Source of the DNA: Giesbergeria anulus
GTDB lineage: Bacteria > Pseudomonadota > Gammaproteobacteria > Burkholderiales > Burkholderiaceae_C
Length of the DNA stretch: 64,000 bases
Direction of reading: 5' to 3'
Assembly: GCF_900111115.1 (NCBI RefSeq)
Contig: NZ_FOGD01000014.1
Span: forward strand, 1-64,000
In this document: in pieces, positions 1-9,028 of the stretch
Layout: each line of letters starts with the position of its first letter
Numbering within the stretch: position 1 is the stretch's first letter
Program-made: the position numbers and the translations under genes
The notes under the pieces: model-generated
The model's database searches: none
Seen by the model: only the letters and a program-made list of their open reading frames with translations
Told to the model about the DNA's origin: nothing

Positions 1-711
1 GGCCACGAAAAGGGGGCCTTCACAGGGGCCACCCAAGCGCGCCCCGGTCTGGTCGAGAGCGCCCACGGCGGCACGCTGTTTCTGGACGAGGTGGGTGATA
101 TTCCTCTGGCGCAGCAGGTCAAACTGCTGCGGCTGCTTGAAACCGGCACCTACCGCCGCGTCGGTAGCACCGAACTGCGCCATGCCGATATCCGGGTGGT
201 CTCAGCCACGCACCGCCACCTTGCCCAGATGGTGGCCGAGGGGCGCTTTCGGGAAGACTTGTATTACCGACTGGGCACCTTTCCGATCCACTTGCCACCC
301 CTGCGCGAACGCCGCGAAGACATCGCCCCGCTGGCCCAAGCCCTGCTCGAGCGGGTGGCACCGGGGCGCAAGCTCCAGCTGGCTGCGGGGGCGATGGCAC
401 TGCTGCAAACACAATCGTTTCCGGGCAATGTACGCGAGTTGCGCAACTTGTTGGAGCGCGCCGCCCTGCTGTGCGATGGTCACACCATCGGGGTAGAGCA
501 GATGCACGAAGCACTCACCTGTGGTCTGGCCCCAGTGGTTGCAGCGGCCCCCGGTGAAATGGGAACAGCAATGGACGACACCACGCTGGCACGCCTGCTG
601 GCCGAGCACCAAGGCAGTCGGGCCACTCTGGCCCAACGCCTAGGAATGAGTGAGCGCTCACTCTACCGCCGCCTGCGCTTGCTCAAGGGCACGGATGCCG
701 CCAGAGCTTAA
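1..711 (+). CDS. Sigma-54-dependent transcriptional activator, C-terminal part (gene starts before the window)
   Basis: The frame is open from base 1, so the gene is cut by the window edge; 236 residues are visible. They begin inside the AAA+ domain with the sigma-54 contact motif GAFTGA (residues 5-10), followed by Walker B (GGTLFLDEV, about 23-31), the sensor I stretch (VVSATH, about 66-71), the arginine-finger region REDLYYRL and the sensor II motif PGNVREL. A Fis-type helix-turn-helix closes the protein. It would hydrolyse ATP to open promoters bound by RNA polymerase with sigma-54. The sensory N-terminus is outside the window, so the signal is unknown. Its stop is only 12 bp from the convergent TolC-family gene. 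Confidence 0.93.
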   Translation, partial: GHEKGAFTGATQARPGLVESAHGGTLFLDEVGDIPLAQQVKLLRLLETGTYRRVGSTELRHADIRVVSATHRHLAQMVAEGRFREDLYYRLGTFPIHLPPLRERREDIAPLAQALLERVAPGRKLQLAAGAMALLQTQSFPGNVRELRNLLERAALLCDGHTIGVEQMHEALTCGLAPVVAAAPGEMGTAMDDTTLARLLAEHQGSRATLAQRLGMSERSLYRRLRLLKGTDAARA

Positions 712-723
712 AACGGCAGCCGC

Positions 724-2136
724 TCAGGAGCCTGTGGCAGCCGTGGCCAGAGGGGCTGGCGCAGGCTCCAGCAGGGCATTGGCCGCGCGCAGCGCCGTCT
801 CATCCAGTTGCCCGGCCAAGGCGGCCAGACGCAGGCTATCGAGCAGCAGCGCAGCACGGGCTTGGGTCAAGGCCAAATGGGCACTGGCGGTGTCGTTTTC
901 TGCATTGAGCAAATCCAGTGTGGTGCGGTGCCCCACCTCGTGGCCCACTTGGGTGGCTTCGCGCCGGGACTGGCTCGCTTGCAGGGCCTCGCTCAGGGCT
1001 TGCACTCGCTCGCGGCCTGCCGTCAACCCCAACCAAGCGGCATGGACTTGCTGGGCCACAGCGGTTTGGGTGCTTTCTACTTGCGCTTGGGCTTGATCTA
1101 ATTGGCGCAGCGCCTGCGCCTCTTTGGCACTGCGCAAACCGCCCGTCCACAGCGGCACCGTCAGCTGCACGCCAATCAGGGCATTGCTGCCTTTGTTGCG
1201 CGCACTGCCAAAGTCACCACTGCCATGCAAGCGTTCTTGCCCAGCCTGTGCGACCAGATCGACACTGGCCGAAGCACCAAGCCGGTACTGGCTGGCTTGG
1301 GCGCGGGCCAAGTCCACGCCCAAGCGTTGCAATTGCAGTTCTGGGTTGGCCGCTTCCGCCTGCGCTTGCCATGCGGCCAGCTCACGGGCTGGTGCGGCCA
1401 CTGCCGTGCCGGGCAGGTGGGGCTGCAAGGCTGATGTGGGCAGGCCCGTGCTATCGGCCAGCAGGCGCTGCTGGATCTCCAACGTGGTTTGGGCGGCCAA
1501 CCGCTGGGCGCGCAGGGCGGCCAAGCGGGCACGGGCCTCATGGGTGTCGGTGATGGGGGCGCTGCCCAAGTCGAAACGGTCTTGCACTTCGGTGGCGGCA
1601 CGCTGCACGGCGGCCAGTTGCTGGTCGAGCACGCGCAGCGCCTCTTGGGCGATGGCTACGTCCAGATAGCGTTGCGCCGTGCGCAGTATCAGCGCCTGCT
1701 GCGCTGCCCGCCATTGCAGTTCGGCCTGATCGGCGGCCAGCCGCAATTGCTGCTGCTGGGCTTGGCGCTGTGGGTTGTAGAGCGGCTGGCTGGCCTGAAT
1801 GGCCCAACGGCTGACGGTGCCCCCCGTGACAGAGGTGCTGAAATCCACCCCATTGGAGCGCCCCATGCCAGGCGCAGCAAACTGCGCGCCTTGGGTGTCG
1901 GTCTCGCTGCTGCCCATGCCTGCCGTGGCACTCAGGGCAATATGGGGCCGCCACAAGGCGGTGGCTTGGTCGCGCTGGGGTTGGGCGCTGGCATGGGCGG
2001 CACGGGCCACGGCATGTTCACGGTCATGCTGTTGCGCGGCCTGCCAAACATCCAGCAGGTTGGTGGCTTGGGCAGCGGACAGGCCGATGGCCCACACCGA
2101 CAGGGCCAGCACAGTGCATCGAAATGGTTGGAGCAT
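724..2136 (-). CDS. TolC-family outer-membrane efflux channel
   Basis: 470 residues with a clear signal peptide (first ~24 residues, ending SAAQA) followed by long Ala/Gln-rich helical stretches, typical of the two OEP repeats of TolC channels. It would form the outer-membrane duct of the tripartite pump. It is the last gene of a minus-strand run of adaptor, RND pump and AhpD-like protein, 81 bp after the AhpD-like gene. A GGAG ribosome-binding site lies upstream of the ATG. The family assignment is firm; the substrate cannot be read from sequence. Confidence 0.9.
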   Translation of the reverse strand: MLQPFRCTVLALSVWAIGLSAAQATNLLDVWQAAQQHDREHAVARAAHASAQPQRDQATALWRPHIALSATAGMGSSETDTQGAQFAAPGMGRSNGVDFSTSVTGGTVSRWAIQASQPLYNPQRQAQQQQLRLAADQAELQWRAAQQALILRTAQRYLDVAIAQEALRVLDQQLAAVQRAATEVQDRFDLGSAPITDTHEARARLAALRAQRLAAQTTLEIQQRLLADSTGLPTSALQPHLPGTAVAAPARELAAWQAQAEAANPELQLQRLGVDLARAQASQYRLGASASVDLVAQAGQERLHGSGDFGSARNKGSNALIGVQLTVPLWTGGLRSAKEAQALRQLDQAQAQVESTQTAVAQQVHAAWLGLTAGRERVQALSEALQASQSRREATQVGHEVGHRTTLDLLNAENDTASAHLALTQARAALLLDSLRLAALAGQLDETALRAANALLEPAPAPLATAATGS

Positions 2137-2217
2137 GGCGTTTTTATCTCCAGCGGGGCAGACGGGCTTGGAGCCAGTAAACCAGATTGGCAGCGTGCCG
2201 CGCCCAGCAGGGGCACA

Positions 2218-2589
2218 TCATGCCGATACCGGGGCCGCAGCCGCCGCAGCGGCACTGAACTCATCAAAAGCTGCCGAAGCCTTGGCGGCATACATCAGCG
2301 ACGGGCCACCGCCCATATACACGGCCATCGCCAACACATCGGCCAACTCGGCACGGGTAGCCCCCAGCTTAACCAGCGCTTGCAAATGAAAACCGACACA
2401 CGGATCGCAACGCGCTGCCACCGACAACGCCACCGCAATCAGCTCCTTGGTCTTTTTGTCCAGCGCCCCCTCGGCAGAGGCAGCCTTGCCCAGCGCGTTA
2501 AAGGCTTGCAGGGTGTCGGGCATGTCGCTGCGCAGTTTGCCCAGTTCGGCAGAAATATCACGGGTTAGATCACGATAAGAATTCAGCAT
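2218..2589 (-). CDS. Carboxymuconolactone decarboxylase / AhpD-like family protein
   Basis: 123 residues, the usual size for a single-domain CMD family protein. It contains the AhpD-type redox motif CDPCVGFH (CxxC followed by a histidine), then the typical helix with ELADVLAMAVYMGGG. Family members act as alkylhydroperoxidase-like thiol reductases or as ring-lactone decarboxylases; the CxxC motif favours the former. It lies between the RND pump and the TolC gene on the same strand (42 bp after the pump, GGAG Shine-Dalgarno), so it is probably co-transcribed with the efflux system. That could mean it detoxifies a redox-active pump substrate, which is inference. Confidence 0.87.
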   Translation of the reverse strand: MLNSYRDLTRDISAELGKLRSDMPDTLQAFNALGKAASAEGALDKKTKELIAVALSVAARCDPCVGFHLQALVKLGATRAELADVLAMAVYMGGGPSLMYAAKASAAFDEFSAAAAAAAPVSA

Positions 2590-2631
2590 GGTTGCACTCC
2601 AAGGGTTAAAGAAAAACAGAGAATCGATTGA

Positions 2632-5600
2632 TTAGGCGGCGCTGTGGGCAGGAGCTGGCGCTGAGTGCAGCACCTCCAGCCGATGGCGGTAGGCCACGTA
2701 GTACAGAATCGGGATGACCACCAGCGTGAGCACGGTGGATACGGCAATGCCAAAGATCAACGAGATCGCCAGCCCGTTAAAAATCGGGTCGTCCAGAATA
2801 AAAAATGCCCCCAGCATCGCGGCCAGCCCGGTAAGCACAATGGGTTGGGCGCGGGTGATGGCCGATTGCACAATCGCCTGCTCAAACGGCACGCCACTGC
2901 GCACTTGCAGGTTGATAAAGTCCACCAGCAAAATAGAGTTGCGCACGATGATGCCCGCCAGCGCAATCATGCCGATCATGCTGGTGGCCGTGTATTGCGA
3001 GCCCAGCAGCGCATGGCCGGGCATGACGCCGATGATGGTCAGCGGAATCGGGGCCATGATGATGAGCGGCGTGAGGTAGGAGCCAAACTGCGCCACCACC
3101 AACAGGTAGATCAAAATCAAACCCACGCCATAAGCGGCACCCATATCGCGGAAGGTTTCGTAGGTGATTTGCCACTCGCCATCCCACTTCAGGGCATAGC
3201 CGCGCCAAGCATCTTGGGGCTGGTGGATCAAGTATTCGGTCAGTTGGCCGCCATTGGGCATGGGCAGCTTGGCTATCTCGCTGCGCATGGCAAACATGCC
3301 ATAAAGTGGGCTGTCTACCGCACCGGCCATATCGGCCACCACAAAGTTCACTGGCAGCAAGTCTTTGTGATAAATGGGTTGCTCGCGCACGGTGTCGCTC
3401 ACCGTGACCAGTTCGCGGATCGGCACCAAGGCCCCAGAAGCCGTACGCACGCTCAGTTGCAGCAGGGCGCTCAAATCGCCATGCTGCTCGGCGGGCAATT
3501 GCAGCACAGCCGCCGCTGGGTATTTGCTCTCGTCATGCAAGTAGGTGGCGGCTTCGCCTGCCAGCCCGGCGCGCAAGGTAGTCACGATGCTCTGCTGTGG
3601 CACCCCCAGCAGGGCAGCCTTGCGCCGGTCTACCAGCAGCAGGGTGCGCGGCGCTGGGGCAATGCTGCTGTCGTCCACATCCACCACACCGGGGGTCTTT
3701 TCCAGCACGGCGCGCACGGCCTTGGCCACTTGGCGGCGGCCTGCTTCTTCGGGGCCATAGATTTCGGCCACGATGGGGGCCAGCACGGGCGGGCCGGGCG
3801 GCACTTCGACTACTTTCACGTTGGCACCAAAGCGCTGGCCGATTTTTTGCAAGGCTGGGCGCACGCGGGTGGCAATGGCATGGCTTTGGTCTTTGCGCTG
3901 GTGCTTATCAACCAAATTGACTTGGATATCGCCCACGTCGCCGCCAGCACGCAGGTAATACTGGCGCACCAGCCCGTTGAAGTTGATGGGCGCGGCGGTG
4001 CCCGCGTAGGCTTGGTAGTGGGTTACTTCTGGCACGGTAGCCAAATAAGCCCCCAGCTCGTGCAACACGGCAGCGGTTTGCTCCACCGGGGTACCGGCAG
4101 GCATATCGACCACCACCTGAAACTCGGATTTGTTGTCAAACGGCAGCATTTTGAGCAGCACCAGCCCAGCCACTGGCAGCGCCACCGAGACGGCAATCAA
4201 CCCGGCAATGCCCAAGCCCAATAGGGTGCGGTTGCGCGTACCGCGTTTCTCATCGAGCAATGGCGTAAAGATGCGCGTAAACAGCGGCGTGATCTTGCCC
4301 GCCATACCATGCGGGTGCGTGGCGTGGTGCGCCGCCTCGGCCACTGAGACCGGCTTCATCCACAGTCGTGCCAGCCACGGGGTAACGACAAAGGCAATCG
4401 CCAGCGACAGCAACATGCCCATGCTGGCATTGATGGGGATGGGACTCATGTACGGCCCCATCAGCCCAGAGACAAACGCCATCGGCAGCAGCGCGGCAAT
4501 CACCGTCAGCGTAGCCAAAATGGTCGGGCCGCCCACTTCATCCACGGCACCGGGGATGATCTGCGCCAGCGTTTTGCCGGGGTAGAGCTGCTGGTGGCGG
4601 TGGATGTTTTCTACCACCACGATGGCATCGTCCACCAAAATGCCAATCGAAAAGATCAGCGCAAACAATGACACCCGGTTGAGCGTAAAGCCCCAAGCCC
4701 AAGAGGCAAACAGCGTCACCGTCAGCGTCAACACCACCGCCGTGCCCACAATGGCTGCCTCGCGCTTGCCCAGCGCGATAAACACCAACGCCACCACCGA
4801 GGCGGTGGCAAACAGCAGTTTTTGGATGAGTTTTTGTGCTTTGTCGTTGGCGGTGGCACCGTAGTTGCGCGTTTCTACCACCTGCACTTCTGCCGGAATC
4901 ACGGTGTTTTTCAGCACCGCTACGCGCTCCAGCACGGCGTTGGCCACGTCGATGGCGTTCTCGCCGGGTTTTTTCGTGATGCTGATGGTCACAGCGGGGG
5001 ATTCGCTGGCGTCTTGGCCAGCCGTGCCATGCCACACATAGCGGCTTGGGGGCAGGGCACCATCGCGCACGCTGGCGACATCGCGCAAAAATACGGGCTT
5101 GCCCGCCCGCACGCTTACCACCAGTTCGGCCACCTCGTCGGCGCTGCGCAAAAACAGGCCCGACTCGATAGCCACGGCCCGGTTGCCTCCCAGCAGCTCG
5201 CCCACCGGCAGGCCCAAGTTGGCCGATTGCAGGGTGCGGCGCAGGTCGTCCACGGTCACGCCGGTGCTGGTCATGCGGGCAGTGTCCAGCTCTACCAGCA
5301 CGGCGCGGCCTGGGCCGCCCACTGTAGTCACTTCGCGGGTGCCGGACACGCGCTTGAGGTCGGCCTCCATGCTGTGGGCTACGCGTTCCAGATCGAAAGC
5401 GCCGGTGTCAGTGCGCGGGCTGTGCAGCGTGAGGGTGACGATGGGCACATCGTCAATGCCCTTGGGTTTGATGATGGGAGGCAACACCCCCAAGCCTTGT
5501 GGTAGCCAATCGGCATGGGAATGCACGGTGTCGTACAGGCGCACCAGTGCTTCGGTGCGCGGCACGCCCACCTTGAACTGCACCGTCAAAATTGCCAGTC

Positions 5601-5895
5601 CGGGGCGTGAGAGCGACATCACATGCTCGGTGCCGGCGATTTGCGAGAGCACCTGCTCGGCGGGGATAGCCACCATTTGTTCAACATCGCGCACGCTGGC
5701 CCCCGGAAAGGGCACCAGCACATTGGCCATCGTGACGTTGATTTGCGGTTCTTCCTCGCGCGGCGTGACCAGCACGGCAAAAGCGCCCAGCAACAGCGCC
5801 AGCAGCGCCAGCAGTGGCGTGATTTGCGCGCTCTGGAAAAAACCGGCAATGCGGCCCGAAATGCCCAAGGCGTGTTTCTCAGTAGACTGGCTCAT
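2632..5895 (-). CDS. RND efflux pump, inner-membrane permease (AcrB/HAE1-like)
   Basis: 1087 residues from the chosen ATG. A start nine codons upstream at 5922 is open, but it would overlap the adaptor gene; the chosen ATG follows an AGTAAGG ribosome-binding site that overlaps the adaptor stop codon. The duplicated RND layout is visible: a first membrane segment near residues 25-45, a large periplasmic loop, a membrane block containing the proton-relay pair of aspartates (ILVDDAIVVVEN, about 422-423), then the second half. Asp-Asp with no heavy-metal signature fits the drug/solvent/organic-acid HAE1 branch. It sits in the inner membrane and works with the adjacent adaptor and TolC channel. 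Confidence 0.92.
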   Translation of the reverse strand: MSQSTEKHALGISGRIAGFFQSAQITPLLALLALLLGAFAVLVTPREEEPQINVTMANVLVPFPGASVRDVEQMVAIPAEQVLSQIAGTEHVMSLSRPGLAILTVQFKVGVPRTEALVRLYDTVHSHADWLPQGLGVLPPIIKPKGIDDVPIVTLTLHSPRTDTGAFDLERVAHSMEADLKRVSGTREVTTVGGPGRAVLVELDTARMTSTGVTVDDLRRTLQSANLGLPVGELLGGNRAVAIESGLFLRSADEVAELVVSVRAGKPVFLRDVASVRDGALPPSRYVWHGTAGQDASESPAVTISITKKPGENAIDVANAVLERVAVLKNTVIPAEVQVVETRNYGATANDKAQKLIQKLLFATASVVALVFIALGKREAAIVGTAVVLTLTVTLFASWAWGFTLNRVSLFALIFSIGILVDDAIVVVENIHRHQQLYPGKTLAQIIPGAVDEVGGPTILATLTVIAALLPMAFVSGLMGPYMSPIPINASMGMLLSLAIAFVVTPWLARLWMKPVSVAEAAHHATHPHGMAGKITPLFTRIFTPLLDEKRGTRNRTLLGLGIAGLIAVSVALPVAGLVLLKMLPFDNKSEFQVVVDMPAGTPVEQTAAVLHELGAYLATVPEVTHYQAYAGTAAPINFNGLVRQYYLRAGGDVGDIQVNLVDKHQRKDQSHAIATRVRPALQKIGQRFGANVKVVEVPPGPPVLAPIVAEIYGPEEAGRRQVAKAVRAVLEKTPGVVDVDDSSIAPAPRTLLLVDRRKAALLGVPQQSIVTTLRAGLAGEAATYLHDESKYPAAAVLQLPAEQHGDLSALLQLSVRTASGALVPIRELVTVSDTVREQPIYHKDLLPVNFVVADMAGAVDSPLYGMFAMRSEIAKLPMPNGGQLTEYLIHQPQDAWRGYALKWDGEWQITYETFRDMGAAYGVGLILIYLLVVAQFGSYLTPLIIMAPIPLTIIGVMPGHALLGSQYTATSMIGMIALAGIIVRNSILLVDFINLQVRSGVPFEQAIVQSAITRAQPIVLTGLAAMLGAFFILDDPIFNGLAISLIFGIAVSTVLTLVVIPILYYVAYRHRLEVLHSAPAPAHSAA

Positions 5896-5905
5896 GGTGG
5901 CGGCC

Positions 5906-6964
5906 TTACTGCGCTGGCGCACGGCTAGCCGCTGCGGGGTCAGTCATGACGTTCTCTCCCGCCGTCAGGCCACTCAACACCTCTACCTGATCGCCGGTGG
6001 TGCGGCCCAGCCGCACTTGACGCAAGCGCGGCTGGCCGCCCTCGCCCTGCACATAGACGCCGGTCATTTCAGCGCGGCGCACCACCGCCTTGAGCGGCAC
6101 CGACACCGGGCCGGGGCGCGCCGAAGCAGCAGCAGTACTGCCTGCCCGTGGCAGCCACAGGCGGGCAAACTGGCCCGGCACCACACCCAAGAGGCCAGCG
6201 GGCAAATCAGCGCGGATTTGCACCGTGTGCGTGGCAGCATCTACCGTGGGTAACACCTGCACCCGCAGCGGCTGCGGCCACTGGGCCGCACCGGCCACAC
6301 CGGGCAGTTCTACCTGCACGGCAGAGGCCATCTCTGGCTGCACTACCGACTGCGGCAGCGCTGCTGTTACGCGCAAGGCGCTAGGGTCATACAAGGTGAG
6401 CAAGGGCTTGCCGGGCATGGCCATATCGCCCAACACCACCGACACCTCAGCCACCACGCCTGCGTAAGGGGCGCGCACGGTGTGCAAGCCGCTTTGGGAA
6501 TGGGCGGCCCCTGCCTGCGCCACCTGTGCCGCCACTTGGGCCTTGTTGGCCTTGAACTGCGCTTCGGCCTGCTCTAAAGCGGCTTGGCTGATGTATTTTT
6601 TCTGGTAGAGCTGCTGCTGGCGCTGGTACTCGCGCGTGGCTACCTCCAGCGTGGCCCGTGCGGCCTGCACTTGGGCATCGACGGCAGCGGCGCTTTGGTC
6701 TGCCGTGCGGGCATCCAAGCGCAAGAGCAGTTGCCCGGCCTGCACCCGGTCTCCCGCTTTCACGGCCAGCTCGACCACGGCACCGGGCACCTGCGCCGCC
6801 ACCACGGTGTGGCGCACCGCCTCCACGGTGCCATCAAAGCTGGTGCGGCTGAGGGTGCTGGCCACTTGGGCAGGCACCGCCGCAACATTGGTGGCAAGCA
6901 CCGCACTGGCCCCGCCAGACAGCAGCACAGCCAAGGACAGCGCAAGGGGACGGATTTTCAGCAT
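5906..6964 (-). CDS. RND efflux periplasmic adaptor subunit (membrane fusion protein)
   Basis: 352 residues. I chose the ATG that opens a good signal peptide (MLKIRPLALSLAVLL...); the open frame extends 77 codons further upstream with no protein-like features. After the signal come the barrel/lipoyl half-motif (VPGAVVELAVKAGDRVQAGQ), a coiled-coil hairpin rich in Gln/Ala, the second lipoyl half and a C-terminal membrane-proximal domain. It would bridge the RND pump and the TolC channel across the periplasm. It is the first gene of the operon and shares an upstream region with the divergent MFS gene. Confidence 0.91.
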   Translation of the reverse strand: MLKIRPLALSLAVLLSGGASAVLATNVAAVPAQVASTLSRTSFDGTVEAVRHTVVAAQVPGAVVELAVKAGDRVQAGQLLLRLDARTADQSAAAVDAQVQAARATLEVATREYQRQQQLYQKKYISQAALEQAEAQFKANKAQVAAQVAQAGAAHSQSGLHTVRAPYAGVVAEVSVVLGDMAMPGKPLLTLYDPSALRVTAALPQSVVQPEMASAVQVELPGVAGAAQWPQPLRVQVLPTVDAATHTVQIRADLPAGLLGVVPGQFARLWLPRAGSTAAASARPGPVSVPLKAVVRRAEMTGVYVQGEGGQPRLRQVRLGRTTGDQVEVLSGLTAGENVMTDPAAASRAPAQ

Positions 6965-7000
6965 GGGCAGAGGGGGTAGGCAGGGGAAGAAATGGTAGCT

Positions 7001-7038
7001 ATTATTTGCATAAGTAGCTAAATAGTCAAATAGTTGAC
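7001..7038 (-). promoter_or_regulatory. Putative sigma-70 promoter and operator dyad for the RND operon
   Basis: On the minus strand a -35 box TTGACT (7024-7029) and a -10 box AATAAT (7001-7006) are separated by exactly 17 bp. The -35 is embedded in a perfect dyad GTCAA-N4-TTGAC (7025-7038), and the spacer holds repeated TAGCTA blocks. This looks like a regulated promoter for the adaptor gene, with a repressor or activator site over the -35. No regulator gene is adjacent, so the ligand is unknown. Confidence 0.5.
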
Positions 7039-7118
7039 GAAGAGCCGCCCCAGCAACCACTACAGTGTGTGCTGCATCGGCTTGTCCTCTCTCTTTTCTT
7101 CTCATTGCTCTACCACCT

Positions 7119-8285
7119 ATGAACCGTAATCTGTGGCTGCTGGCCTTGTGCCAAGGCCTGTTCCTGACCAACAACGTGGTCTTTATTGCCATCAACGGCT
7201 TGGTGGGCCTGCAATTGGCCCCCTATGGCTGGATGGCCACGCTGCCCGTGATGGGTTATGTGGTGGGTGGGGCGCTATCGACCGGGCTGGTGGCGCGCAG
7301 CCAGCGGCGCTGGGGGCGGCAGGTATCGTTCCAAATCGGGCTGGCGGTGGCGCTGGTCTGCGCCCTGTGGTGTGCTTGGGCGGTGCATAACGGCCAGTTC
7401 ATCGGGTTATGTTTGGGCACGATGGTGGCGGGCTACTACAGCGCCAACGGCCAGTTGTATCGCTTTGCGGCAGCAGAGTTGGCCGCGCCCAGCTTTCGGG
7501 AAAAGGCTGTTTCCTTGGTGCTGGCCGGGGGCCTGCTGGGGGCGGTGGCTGGCCCTTATCTGGCCAACCACACACGCAACAGCCTAGAGGCTCCGTTTGT
7601 GGCCACCTATCTAGCACTGGTCGGGGTGGCACTGCTGTCTATGGTTTGCATGGCGGCTATCCGTTTTGAGGCCATTACCTCTGCCGCTACCAGCCAAGCC
7701 GGGCCGGGGCGGCCTCTGGCACAGTTACTGCGCCAGCCCGCTTTTGTCGTGGCGATACTGGGGTCAGCACTAAGCTATGGCGTCATGAACTTGCTGATGG
7801 CCGCCACGCCCTTGGCAATGCAAGTGTGCGGTTATGCCTTTGACGAAGCTGCCTTTGTACTGCAATGGCATGTGGTGGGCATGTTTGCCCCCGGCTTTTT
7901 TACCGGCCATCTCATCAAACGCTGGGGTGTGCTGCCGGTGATGGGGGTGGGCGTTTTGCTCAATCTGCTGTGCGTGCTGGTGGCACTGTCTGGGCAAGAA
8001 GTAGCGCAGTTTACGGTGGCGTTGTTTCTGCTGGGGGTGGGCTGGAACTTCCTGTTTACGGGCAGCACCACTTTGGCTTTGCAAGCCTACCGCCCCGAAG
8101 AAAAAGACCGTGCCCAAGCGGGCATCAATTTTGCGGTGTTTGCCACCATGGCGCTCACCTCTTTTGCTTCTGGAGCTTTGGTAACCACCCAAGGCTGGTG
8201 GTGGCTCAACCTGGGCTCTTTGCTGCCGATAGCGCTCACAGGTGCGGCCCTGTTGTGGCTGGCCCTACGCCAGCGCCGGGATTAA
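7119..8285 (+). CDS. MFS transporter
   Basis: 388 residues, almost entirely hydrophobic helices and compatible with 12 membrane segments of the major facilitator superfamily. The ATG at 7119 (MNRNLWLLALCQGLF) directly opens the first membrane helix; an upstream in-frame ATG at 7065 adds an unlikely 18-residue leader. The loop between helices 2 and 3 has the basic motif SQRRWGRQ expected for MFS proteins. It is transcribed divergently from the RND operon, about 150 bp away, so both may respond to the same regulator. The substrate is not recognisable. Confidence 0.85.
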   Translation: MNRNLWLLALCQGLFLTNNVVFIAINGLVGLQLAPYGWMATLPVMGYVVGGALSTGLVARSQRRWGRQVSFQIGLAVALVCALWCAWAVHNGQFIGLCLGTMVAGYYSANGQLYRFAAAELAAPSFREKAVSLVLAGGLLGAVAGPYLANHTRNSLEAPFVATYLALVGVALLSMVCMAAIRFEAITSAATSQAGPGRPLAQLLRQPAFVVAILGSALSYGVMNLLMAATPLAMQVCGYAFDEAAFVLQWHVVGMFAPGFFTGHLIKRWGVLPVMGVGVLLNLLCVLVALSGQEVAQFTVALFLLGVGWNFLFTGSTTLALQAYRPEEKDRAQAGINFAVFATMALTSFASGALVTTQGWWWLNLGSLLPIALTGAALLWLALRQRRD

Positions 8286-8329
8286 GGCCATAGGCCACAC
8301 TACGGTTTTGTTTTTTACAGGAGATCCAC

Positions 8330-8809
8330 ATGGGTTTGCTCGATTCCGTGCTCGGCGCAGTCATCAACAATGCCACACAAAACAACGCTGTGGGCAGTGG
8401 TTTGGGGGGTAGTCTGGGCAGTTTGATGGGCATGGCCGCCAACAACCCCCAACTGTTGCAGGTGGTGGTCGATTTGCTAGGCAACCAAAGCCCGGTGGGT
8501 GGCCTGCCGGGGCTGCTGGCCCGCTTTCAGCAAGCCGGGCTGGGCGATGCCGTGGCGTCATGGCTGGGCAACGGCCCCAATGCTGCCCTGTCGGGGGAAC
8601 AACTGGGCCGGGTATTGGGCGAAGGGCCACTGGCGCAAATTGCGGCCCAACTGGGTGTTGGCCAAGGTGATGCCGCCGGCCAGTTATCACAACTGTTGCC
8701 GGGCTTGATTGACCGGCTCACGCCCAATGGGCAATTGCCCGCTGGCGTGCAAGGCACAGCCCCAGAACTGCTGGGAATGTTGGGCGAGTTGTTCAAGCCC
8801 CGCGCTTAA
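8330..8809 (+). CDS. YidB family (DUF937-like) protein
   Basis: 159 residues with the pattern of the YidB family: MGLLDSVLGAVIN at the N-terminus, a Gly/Asn/Gln-rich stretch, then GLPGLLARFQQAGLGD and WLGNGPNAALSGEQL, ending with a helical segment. There is no signal peptide and no enzyme motif. The molecular function of the family is unknown. The ATG has a good AGGAG site eight bases upstream. It stands alone, about 45 bp after the MFS gene on the same strand, and may be read through from it. Confidence 0.85.
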   Translation: MGLLDSVLGAVINNATQNNAVGSGLGGSLGSLMGMAANNPQLLQVVVDLLGNQSPVGGLPGLLARFQQAGLGDAVASWLGNGPNAALSGEQLGRVLGEGPLAQIAAQLGVGQGDAAGQLSQLLPGLIDRLTPNGQLPAGVQGTAPELLGMLGELFKPRA

Positions 8810-8869
8810 GCACACTCAAGCGGCAGCAGCCAAGGCAGCTTGGCACATATCGGCCAGCAACCAGCTAGT

Positions 8870-9013
8870 CTACTCCTCGCCTTGGGCTTGGACATTGGCG
8901 ACCATGCGCTCTAGGTCAGCAACAAAAGCGGCTTGCTCATCAGCAGGCCATTGGCACATCGCCGCAAACACCCCCCCCAAACTATCGACAATACGCATGA
9001 TTTTTGTTGCCAC
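8870..9013 (-). CDS. Doubtful small ORF, unknown function
   Basis: From a GTG at 9013 this frame encodes 47 residues (from the internal ATG at 8998, 42 residues), including the acidic stretch ADEQAAFVADLERMVANV, and stops at 8870. The composition looks protein-like. There is no clear ribosome-binding site and it abuts the start of the divergent HDOD gene. I do not recognise it. It could be a genuine short gene, the remnant of a longer one, or chance. Confidence 0.22.
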   Translation of the reverse strand: MATKIMRIVDSLGGVFAAMCQWPADEQAAFVADLERMVANVQAQGEE

Positions 9014-9028
9014 TGCCGCTCATCCACT

